A DNA stretch of 5,163 nt from contig DUIL01000071.1 in assembly GCA_013330385.1 (NCBI GenBank), positions 1 through 5,163 on the forward strand, read 5' to 3'. The translations under genes were made by a program, and so were the position numbers. Numbering within the stretch: position 1 is the first letter of the stretch; the number at the start of each line of letters is the position of its first letter. Source of the DNA: Candidatus Thalassarchaeaceae archaeon (GTDB taxonomy: Archaea > Thermoplasmatota > Poseidoniia > Poseidoniales > Thalassarchaeaceae). The notes beneath the pieces are model-generated. The model was not told the DNA's origin, searched no databases, and was given only the letters and a program-made list of their open reading frames with translations. Positions 1 through 5,163 of the stretch are shown piece after piece.

Positions 1-3000
1 TCATTTGAAGTCAGAGTTGAGAGATAATTCCCAGAATTGTAGTTGTATCGATCGAATCCTACACCTTCGGTGTCAAATCCAATGTAGAGAATATTGTTCC
101 CCTCATCACAAGCAAGAGCACGTGGATCACTATCTGAAAGTCCAGTATTGGATGCAGTCATCGGACTAATCCATTCATCCGTTATTGAATCTGAATCGTG
201 GTCCACTAAATCATATCTAGCAATCCCTCCTTGATTACCCCACCAAAATCTCGCCCCGATGGCTACGTGAACAATATCATCACAGAGTTTTATATCGGCA
301 GCATAGCCATCTGGGATATCACTACTTCCAAGATCCCAAGAAGTCCAATTTCCATCTGACCCATTCTTACGAAGAATCTGAGCATTAGAATTCCAACCAC
401 TAGATTCCATTCCTCCAAGCCATAAATCTGAATTAATTACTGCCATCGAATAGAACTCTTCTTCTGCCGACGAAGGCAGTCCATCACCGGCTGTCCAAGA
501 GTCAAGCCAAGTCGAATTAACTGGATTCCATCGGAGTATTCCATTCATACTGGCAAATAGATATTCGTCTTCAAATTCTACCATCCCACGAATCGGGCCG
601 TCAACATCAGTCCATTCGTTCAACAGAGTCATTGTATCAGCATTGAAGCGGCGAAGGATGTGATTTCCGTAAGCAACCCATAATTCACAGGAAGAAGCAT
701 TCATTGGAAAGCAGTCTCCTAAGAATCGAGCATTTACTCGAAGAACATTACCTATTGTTGGTAGATTTTCTTCCCATGTCTCATTGGTCATATTCCATCG
801 TACGATTGTACCTTCGTCCGAACTACCCCATCCAGAGGTTTGTCTAACTCCAATCCATAGTTGTTCACCAACAACTCCTATGCCGCTGACAACTCCACTG
901 TATCCTCCAGCTTGGCTTCCTGAATCGAGTGAGGTCAGACTAGAATTTGTTGATAGATCGATTCGATAGATATTATCATTCGATCCCCAATTAGATCTCT
1001 GAATTGAATAATGTAATACATCTCCGTAGATTTCTATTTCAGCAGGAGCACTATTGGAAAGAGTAGGCCCCCCTGAATTAGAGCCTCTATCCCAGTCTAT
1101 GAGAATTTGATCATTTGCCACATCGATAAGAGTCAGACCAAAGTCTCCTCCCGCCCACATCGTTCCTTCTTCTGTTCCGAGGACTAAAGCAGTGACATCA
1201 TCATCATCGATATATCCTTGAGTCCCATCCCAAGTTGTCATCCATTCATTACTAGTTAGATTGTATCTACCGATTCCTGTATTCTCAAATCCAAGGTATA
1301 AGATATCATCAATCTTGACAGTACGAGCTCGCTGAGTATCGTCACCTGCTGTCCAAGTCTCAATTACCGAGAAATTATCCATATTGACTATCCCTGCTCC
1401 TGAATTACCCCCAGTGTAGGCTCTATCTGGAGCAAGCATTTCAATTGTGTATACAAAGCGACTTTCTAGGCCGTCTTGAGTACTTACGCAATCCTGGAAT
1501 TGATATTGCCAATCCCACTTACAAGCACCTCTATTGGTGCCTGCATACAAACCATCTCCGTCACTAGTTACATCGTAGTAAACCGAAGGTCGTTGCCACC
1601 AAGGAAGGCTAGTTGTTAGAGTAGTCCAAGTACTTCCATCGTAACGAGAGAAGGCACCTTCTGTACCAACCAACAGGCCACCGTAATCATCCATCTCAAT
1701 AGAAATAACATCATCATCGGGCAAAGAGTTAGCATCTTGATTCCAATGATCAGAAATATCCCCCGTCAATCTGTCAACTACTAGTATTCCAAATTCATAC
1801 AATCCAATATAGATTATATCGCCATCTACTGCTACTGGAGTTGCGTATAAGTCATCGGCACCGAGTGATTGCCAAGAACCGATTATTGTAGATGTATCTA
1901 ATTCAACTCGCATTACACCCTTATCTGGAGTAGCAATGTAAGCGGTTCCATAACGAGTTGCAATGTCAATAATGGAATCGGAATCAAGCCCATCAGATGT
2001 TGTAATAGTATCAATAAGAGTCAGAGAATTTGTATCTATGATAGATATACCAGATTCCAAATGTCCTACTACAAGATATCCAGTATTGCCATCATAAGAA
2101 AGTGCAGATACTTGAGGTGAACTAAGACCTGAAATCGTACCAATGTAAGAGCCGTCTGTATTATCTAATCTTAGAATACCAGCATTGCTGGTTCCTAACC
2201 AGACCTTGTCGTTATCATCTTGCACGATAGCAGTTATTTGACCAGGGTTACTTACATAATCGCTGATGTCTATTGGTGTTAGCCAGATTTGACTTAATTC
2301 ATCGAATCTATCGAGTATACGATTTCCTGCAACCCAAACCTCGCCAGCCTCGCCATCTTCTATGTGTGCAACAGCTTGCATTGAATCAGTTGAAGGGCTG
2401 CTCACAAGAGTAATCGATCCTGCTAAGGATGTACCTTCTTGCTTTGCTAGAGTGCCCGAACCATCGCTAATCAACACCTTCGCAATACTTGGTCCTCTAC
2501 TATCGTGTGTTGGCCATGCGAGGATATTTTCTCCATTGTTGTATAGCCCCATGTCTGTGAGTTGATGCTGAGTCCTGAAGATTAGAGAATTGGTATCATA
2601 CGCATGCACTGTATTTCCTGCAAGTATGTGTAGCCAACCATCAGTTACTGCTAGTCCATGTATTTGATTCGAGGCTAACCAATTACTAGTCGACCATGTC
2701 ACCATCCATGTTTCAGAAGCAAGATCGTGTCGATTAACTCCAGAATCGTAGGTTGCAATCAATAGATGGTTTCCAACCAATTCAAGATCCGTAATGAGAT
2801 TTGACACAAGATAATTCTGAGTACTCCAAACTGTATTTGAATCAATACTAACGGTAGTGCTAGATGCACCTACAGTTGTGATGGGATCAAGGATATGGAC
2901 ACCCGAACCCTGAGTCGACAAATACACCTGATCATCAATTATTAGAAGGTCTGAAGGTGTTTCAATACTATTAGAGAGACAATAATTGTAATCAGTCCAG

Positions 3001-3920
3001 TCACTAGAACTTAGAGTGAGATAACTAACTGTGCACTTACCAGCAGCCCAAGCAGTTCCGTAACTATCTACAGCCATCTCAAAGATAGCCACATCATCCG
3101 AACCGTCCCCTACCATCAAATCTGGTAAAACAGCAGAATTACTTAGACGGCGAGATAAAACTGAACCATCTTCAGTACCTATTAGCAAACGATCTCTATC
3201 CGAATCAATCGCCAAAGACCGCCCGAAAACATCTTCTTCAAGGTCTATTATAGGTTTATTTGCTCTAGCGTCGAGATGCAATAAATCGTCATCGAGAAGG
3301 ATATACAATCTACCATCAATCGGATTGATAGCACTGTCGTGGATTACTACGTCAAGAGATGAAAAGGAAATCTTCGGATCTGCAGGCCGTAGGGCTTCGA
3401 TTATCATGTCGGTTAGAGTAACACCTGCTGGAAGTTGCCAAGAAGCATCGGAAATCGAGTTGGGCCGCAAATGAGTATCAAGAACACCATCTACCACATT
3501 AGGTGGATTATTTTCCATAGTGTCTTGCCGGCCTAAATCTCCGTACCCTCTCCAGTCGAGAATTGGTGTCTGAGTATTTAGCAAAGTCAATTGTGGTTCA
3601 GTTGCCCAATAGCCCGCTGAACCATTTACGGCTATCTCAAAAGTTAGGTTCGATATTTCGGCGCCTGGAGCAAAATCCAGTAAAAGGTCATCGTAGGCAT
3701 AAGTTCCATTGGCTGGATCGGCTCCAGTTGCCACAAGATCAATCCATCCAGTGTCATTGGAACCAGAGCCGCCCCAAACGGTCTGTTGAGTATGTTTTTT
3801 AGCCTCTATTTCAGCATCTAATTCAGGCTGAAAAGAGGCTGACCACGGCAATGCAACCATTAGAATTGTGAGGATAAAAGCCAGTCTCTGACTCTTCACT
3901 CCACGACGGCATTTATGCAT
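1..3920 (-). CDS. Giant secreted multi-blade beta-propeller protein (Reg_prop-like repeats), 3' end outside window
   Basis: I translated this frame fully: 1306 codons without a stop, open at the window's left edge, so the C terminus is unseen. Residues 1-29 look like a signal peptide, about 48-195 are a beta-rich non-propeller region, and about 204-1293 hold roughly 24 blades averaging 47 residues. Blades follow the Reg_prop pattern: a W..(S/T)..DGL..-type linker, then a V..I strand, then LW(V/L)GT..GGI.RYD; clear examples are VWLGTSNAGILRLD (573-586) and ILYLGFENTGIGRYN (872-886). Such repeats form propellers that bind ligands or proteins; the ligand here is unknown. Composition by hand count is very acidic (about 134 Asp, 52 Glu, 47 Arg, 15 Lys) and Trp-rich. 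The ATG at 3918-3920 is preferred because the signal peptide begins there and an in-frame TAA lies 11 codons upstream (3951-3953). A GTG two codons upstream (3924-3926) is the only near alternative. No Shine-Dalgarno sequence is visible. It could be a surface protein, an adhesin or the sensor part of something larger; without the C terminus I cannot say. Confidence 0.92.
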   Translation of the reverse strand, partial: MHKCRRGVKSQRLAFILTILMVALPWSASFQPELDAEIEAKKHTQQTVWGGSGSNDTGWIDLVATGADPANGTYAYDDLLLDFAPGAEISNLTFEIAVNGSAGYWATEPQLTLLNTQTPILDWRGYGDLGRQDTMENNPPNVVDGVLDTHLRPNSISDASWQLPAGVTLTDMIIEALRPADPKISFSSLDVVIHDSAINPIDGRLYILLDDDLLHLDARANKPIIDLEEDVFGRSLAIDSDRDRLLIGTEDGSVLSRRLSNSAVLPDLMVGDGSDDVAIFEMAVDSYGTAWAAGKCTVSYLTLSSSDWTDYNYCLSNSIETPSDLLIIDDQVYLSTQGSGVHILDPITTVGASSTTVSIDSNTVWSTQNYLVSNLITDLELVGNHLLIATYDSGVNRHDLASETWMVTWSTSNWLASNQIHGLAVTDGWLHILAGNTVHAYDTNSLIFRTQHQLTDMGLYNNGENILAWPTHDSRGPSIAKVLISDGSGTLAKQEGTSLAGSITLVSSPSTDSMQAVAHIEDGEAGEVWVAGNRILDRFDELSQIWLTPIDISDYVSNPGQITAIVQDDNDKVWLGTSNAGILRLDNTDGSYIGTISGLSSPQVSALSYDGNTGYLVVGHLESGISIIDTNSLTLIDTITTSDGLDSDSIIDIATRYGTAYIATPDKGVMRVELDTSTIIGSWQSLGADDLYATPVAVDGDIIYIGLYEFGILVVDRLTGDISDHWNQDANSLPDDDVISIEMDDYGGLLVGTEGAFSRYDGSTWTTLTTSLPWWQRPSVYYDVTSDGDGLYAGTNRGACKWDWQYQFQDCVSTQDGLESRFVYTIEMLAPDRAYTGGNSGAGIVNMDNFSVIETWTAGDDTQRARTVKIDDILYLGFENTGIGRYNLTSNEWMTTWDGTQGYIDDDDVTALVLGTEEGTMWAGGDFGLTLIDVANDQILIDWDRGSNSGGPTLSNSAPAEIEIYGDVLHYSIQRSNWGSNDNIYRIDLSTNSSLTSLDSGSQAGGYSGVVSGIGVVGEQLWIGVRQTSGWGSSDEGTIVRWNMTNETWEENLPTIGNVLRVNARFLGDCFPMNASSCELWVAYGNHILRRFNADTMTLLNEWTDVDGPIRGMVEFEDEYLFASMNGILRWNPVNSTWLDSWTAGDGLPSSAEEEFYSMAVINSDLWLGGMESSGWNSNAQILRKNGSDGNWTSWDLGSSDIPDGYAADIKLCDDIVHVAIGARFWWGNQGGIARYDLVDHDSDSITDEWISPMTASNTGLSDSDPRALACDEGNNILYIGFDTEGVGFDRYNYNSGNYLSTLTSN
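42..3311 (-). other. Array of about 24 propeller blades encoded in the large gene
   Basis: Blade-defining strands begin near residues 204, 244, 289, 332, 386, 429, 464, 528, 573, 615, 660, 702, 748, 790, 834, 872, 920, 968, 1020, 1079, 1119, 1165, 1217 and 1277. The repeat is at protein level only; the DNA copies have diverged and I saw no long identical stretches. Blades starting between about 528 and 920 are the most regular (39-48 residues apart). Later ones are longer (46-60 apart) because of loop insertions. Three or four propellers of six to eight blades would account for the number, but closure cannot be read from sequence. Blades near 464 and 968 are the weakest calls. Confidence 0.8.
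3336..3779 (-). other. N-terminal non-propeller region of the propeller protein
   Basis: Residues about 48-195 lack the blade motif. They alternate hydrophobic stretches with Gly/Asn/Asp turns, for example ISNLTFEIAVNG (89-100) and WQLPAGVTLTDMIIEAL (161-177), which suggests a beta-sandwich-like domain. An Asn/Pro-rich stretch (MENNPPNVVDG, 135-145) sits in the middle. Four of the protein's N-x-S/T sequons (N55, N71, N91, N99) lie in its first half. I cannot name a family. It could be a ligand- or carbohydrate-binding module or a structural cap, but no diagnostic residues are visible. The boundaries are approximate. Confidence 0.5.
3834..3920 (-). other. Signal peptide of the propeller protein
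   Basis: The first 29 residues have a basic n-region (KCRRGVKSQR, residues 3-12), a hydrophobic core (LAFILTILMVALPW, 13-26) and a small-residue c-region (SAS, 27-29). An acidic mature start follows (QPELDAEIEA, 31-40). This is a standard Sec-type export signal. The exact cleavage point is uncertain; after residue 28 or 29 is likeliest. The only cysteine here (C4) precedes the hydrophobic core, so it is not a lipobox and the protein is not an obvious lipoprotein. An uncleaved N-terminal anchor is the alternative. Confidence 0.82.
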
Positions 3921-3950
3921 GGGCACGAAATACTGGCCTACTTGTACCCA

Positions 3951-3958
3951 TTATGAAA
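3951..3958 (-). promoter_or_regulatory. Possible TATA-like promoter element for the propeller gene
   Basis: Read on the minus strand this is TTTCATAA, centred about 34 nt before the ATG at 3920. In an archaeon, transcription would start about 26 nt downstream of its centre, near 3928. That gives a leader of only about 8 nt and would agree with the absence of a Shine-Dalgarno sequence. The overlapping CATAAT also resembles a bacterial -10 box. The match is modest and no clear BRE was identified. Confidence 0.35.
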
Positions 3959-3961
3959 GAC

Positions 3962-3984
3962 GCGGGTCGTTGCTTTAGCCCCGC
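3962..3984. repeat. Short GC-rich inverted repeat in the intergenic region
   Basis: GCGGG (3962-3966) and CCCGC (3980-3984) are exact inverse complements separated by 13 nt. The spacer carries a small symmetric GCTTTAGC (3972-3979). It lies just upstream of the TATA-like element of the propeller gene. It could be part of a binding site or simply a GC-rich coincidence; there is no T-run to suggest a terminator. Confidence 0.3.
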
Positions 3985-3986
3985 AT

Positions 3987-4005
3987 CTCCCTCTATTAGA
4001 GGGAG
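3987..4005. promoter_or_regulatory. Perfect 19-nt palindrome, candidate operator
   Basis: CTCCCTCTATTAGAGGGAG is fully symmetric: nine base pairs either side of a single central T. It sits between the two divergent genes, 67 nt upstream of the propeller ATG and about 115 nt upstream of the malic enzyme start. Neither side has the T-rich tail expected of an intrinsic terminator, and no convergent gene ends here. A dimeric transcription factor site is the natural reading. As RNA it would form a hairpin of about 8 bp with a 3-nt loop. The regulator is unknown. Confidence 0.5.
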
Positions 4006-4031
4006 TAAACTGCGAGAAAACAACAAATAAT

Positions 4032-4056
4032 CACGTTTCTATAGGCTGATAACGTG
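4032..4056. promoter_or_regulatory. CACGTT...AACGTG dyad around a TATA-like element
   Basis: CACGTT (4032-4037) and AACGTG (4051-4056) are exact inverse complements whose positions differ by 19 nt, roughly two helical turns. The arms flank and partly overlap the TATA-like sequence at 4036-4043. A repressor bound to such arms could block transcription of the malic enzyme gene. Six-base arms can occur by chance, so this is a candidate only. Confidence 0.35.
4036..4043 (+). promoter_or_regulatory. Possible TATA-like promoter element for the malic enzyme gene
   Basis: TTTCTATA is the best TATA-like octamer upstream of the plus-strand gene. If used, transcription would start near 4066 and leave a leader of about 55 nt, which holds the hairpin and ribosome binding site described separately. 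The match is weak, and the A-rich stretch at 4017-4030 offers a competing placement. Confidence 0.3.
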
Positions 4057-4087
4057 TCCGAATTCTGTAGGATAGCATCAAAGAGGA

Positions 4088-4108
4088 GAGGGTGGCCCGA
4101 CCAACCTC
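4088..4108 (+). promoter_or_regulatory. Imperfect leader hairpin directly before the Shine-Dalgarno
   Basis: GAGGGTGG (4088-4095) can pair with CCAACCTC (4101-4108) around a CCCGA loop, giving seven Watson-Crick pairs and one G-A mismatch. The GGAGG ribosome binding site begins at the very next base. The 3' arm contains ACCTC, which resembles the 16S anti-Shine-Dalgarno and here masks the upstream GAGGG. The hairpin may keep the true ribosome site exposed or modulate it; this is inferred from pairing only. Confidence 0.35.
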
Positions 4109-4113
4109 GGAGG
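4109..4113 (+). promoter_or_regulatory. Ribosome binding site that decides the malic enzyme start
   Basis: GGAGG is a strong Shine-Dalgarno core. It is 7 nt from the in-frame TTG at 4121 but only 1 nt from the in-frame GTG at 4115. The TTG therefore fits the usual spacing and also gives a protein start (MTDDRLRKDALDYH) that lines up with the recalled E. coli MaeB start (MDDQLKQSALDFH). No in-frame ATG occurs until codon 92. Confidence 0.7.
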
Positions 4114-4120
4114 GGTGACT

Positions 4121-5163
4121 TTGACTGATGACCGTCTGCGCAAGGATGCTCTTGACTACCATTCTAGTAAGCCCGCTGGGAAGATTAGAGTAGAGCCTAC
4201 AAAGCCTCATGGAACTGCACGTGAACTTTCACTTGCCTATTCTCCTGGCGTTGCATTCCCCTGTCTAGAGATTTCTGAGAATCCAGACGACGCATACAAG
4301 TATACCTCAAAGGGTAATTTAGTTGCTGTAATTAGCAATGGTACTGCTGTCCTTGGTTTAGGAGATATAGGGGCGATTGCTGGGAAGCCAGTGATGGAAG
4401 GAAAGGGTCTTTTGTTCAAAGCATTCGCCGATATCGATGTTTTTGATATAGAGGTCGACCGTACTGATGTCGACCAATTTGTTGAAGCAGTTAAGGCAAT
4501 TGCACCTACTTTTGGAGGAATTAATCTTGAAGATATCAAATCTCCAGAATGCTTCGAGATTGAGAAGAGACTGGTGAAAGAACTTGACATTCCTGTTATG
4601 CATGATGATCAGCACGGCACAGCAATCATTTCTGGTGCCGCTTTGATGAATGGACTAGAGATAGTCGAAAAGGACATCGCAGAAGTAAAAATAGTCATTT
4701 CAGGCGCTGGAGCTTCAGCTATTTCATGTGGACATCATTATCTAAGACTCGGGGTAAATCCCGAAAATATATTGATGATTGATTCAAAGGGGATTCTAAC
4801 AAAAACTAGAGACGAGGCTGGCGAATTAAATCAATACAAATCTGCCTTTGTAAGAGATTTTCCTGAGGGAGGCCTTGCTGAGGCAATGAATGGTGCTGAT
4901 GTTTTCTTGGGCCTTTCGCGTGGAGGAATTGTTACTGGCGAAATGGTTGAATCTATGGCCGACCGTCCTCTGATTTTCGCTTTAGCAAATCCAGACCCTG
5001 AAATTCTCCCAGAAGAAATCCAAGCAGTTCGTGATGATGCAATAATTGCAACTGGGCGTTCAGACTATCCAAATCAAATCAATAATGTCTTAGGATTTCC
5101 ATACATTTTCCGTGGCGCGCTTGATGTGCGAGCAACTGAAATTACTGAGAATATGAAGATGGC
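4121..5163 (+). CDS. maeB: NAD(P)-dependent malic enzyme, MaeB-type, 3' end outside window
   Basis: Cytoplasmic enzyme that oxidatively decarboxylates malate to pyruvate and CO2, reducing NADP+ (or NAD+). It links the TCA cycle to pyruvate and NADPH supply. The 347 complete codons match MaeB end to end as I recall that sequence. Landmarks are LAYSPGVA with the probable catalytic Tyr40, the AVISNGTAVLGLGDIG block (69-84), PVMEGKGLLFK with the probable catalytic Lys95, NLED (135-138) and HDDQHGTA (161-168). The last two supply the expected metal ligands Glu137, Asp138 and Asp163. The Rossmann glycine motif is SGAGASA (194-200), followed by ALANPDPEILP (287-297) and TGRSDYPNQINN (311-322). Asp221 ends the second Rossmann strand (ILMIDSKG), so cofactor preference is not certain. 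No key residue is missing. E. coli MaeB (about 759 residues) carries a C-terminal phosphotransacetylase-like domain; whether this protein does lies beyond the window. Start at TTG 4121 is preferred; GTG 4115 would add two residues. Confidence 0.95.
   Translation, partial: MTDDRLRKDALDYHSSKPAGKIRVEPTKPHGTARELSLAYSPGVAFPCLEISENPDDAYKYTSKGNLVAVISNGTAVLGLGDIGAIAGKPVMEGKGLLFKAFADIDVFDIEVDRTDVDQFVEAVKAIAPTFGGINLEDIKSPECFEIEKRLVKELDIPVMHDDQHGTAIISGAALMNGLEIVEKDIAEVKIVISGAGASAISCGHHYLRLGVNPENILMIDSKGILTKTRDEAGELNQYKSAFVRDFPEGGLAEAMNGADVFLGLSRGGIVTGEMVESMADRPLIFALANPDPEILPEEIQAVRDDAIIATGRSDYPNQINNVLGFPYIFRGALDVRATEITENMKM

Noticed and set aside
784..969. Plus-strand open frame of 61 codons
   Set aside because: It lies wholly antisense to the propeller gene, has no ribosome site or recognisable protein features, and the opposite frame has clear blade motifs.
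2362..2565. Plus-strand open frame of 67 codons
   Set aside because: Antisense shadow of blades near residues 452-520 of the propeller protein; no independent evidence.
42..3311. DNA tandem repeats or CRISPR-like array within the blade region
   Set aside because: Periodicity is only at protein level; there are no identical repeated units with regular spacers.
3563..3802. Plus-strand open frame of 79 codons
   Set aside because: Antisense to the N-terminal region of the propeller protein; its translation resembles no family I know.
1..3920. Reading the large gene as a hybrid two-component sensor
   Set aside because: Reg_prop blades occur in such sensors, but blade number is too high and no Y_Y_Y, membrane helix or kinase motif appears in the visible 1306 residues. 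It is not fully excluded because the C terminus is missing.
3931..3942. TACT-GGCC-TACT direct repeat upstream of the propeller gene
   Set aside because: The repeated unit is only 4 nt and is likely to be chance.
3962..4005. Bidirectional terminator or small structured RNA
   Set aside because: Two inverted repeats lie in tandem, but no gene ends here, no T-run follows on either strand, and I could not fold the region into a tRNA or known RNA.
4237..4615. Two overlapping minus-strand open frames (117 and 85 codons)
   Set aside because: Both are antisense to the most conserved part of the malic enzyme, whose motifs make the plus strand the coding one.

Overview
The window holds two divergently oriented, incomplete genes with about 200 bases of control region between them. 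The left gene, on the minus strand, is one uninterrupted reading frame from an ATG at 3918-3920 to the left edge (1306 codons, no stop reached). It encodes a very large, acidic, secreted protein. It has a signal peptide, a non-propeller N-terminal beta-rich region of about 150 residues, and about 24 beta-propeller blades of the 'two-component regulator propeller' (Reg_prop-like) kind. The right gene, on the plus strand, starts at a probable TTG at 4121 and runs off the right edge. It encodes the catalytic and dinucleotide-binding core of a bacterial-type NAD(P)-dependent malic enzyme closely resembling E. coli MaeB.

Organism: there is no rRNA or other direct marker. The DNA is moderately AT-rich. 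The giant Asp/Trp-rich, lysine-poor secreted propeller carries potential N-glycosylation sequons. It has no visible ribosome binding site but does have a TATA-like element at the spacing expected for a short-leader archaeal transcript. Together with the MaeB-type enzyme this makes me think of a planktonic marine euryarchaeon, such as the Marine Group II / Poseidoniales lineage. This is a judgement from general resemblance; a bacterium is not excluded.

Layout: 1-3920 is the propeller gene (minus), with the signal peptide at about 3834-3920, the N-terminal region at about 3336-3779 and the blade array at about 42-3311. Bases 3921-4120 are the shared upstream region: a TATA-like element for the left gene, a GC-rich inverted repeat, a perfect 19-nt palindrome, a second dyad straddling a TATA-like element for the right gene, a leader hairpin and a good Shine-Dalgarno sequence. 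Bases 4121-5163 are the malic enzyme.

The genes do not look functionally linked. One is a cell-surface or exported protein whose ligand cannot be read from the sequence. The other is a cytoplasmic enzyme of central carbon metabolism. Being divergent, they may share regulatory DNA. I see no tRNA, rRNA, CRISPR array, insertion sequence or clear terminator. The most interesting material is the size and internal architecture of the propeller protein and the symmetrical elements in the intergenic region, rather than a demonstrable new system.
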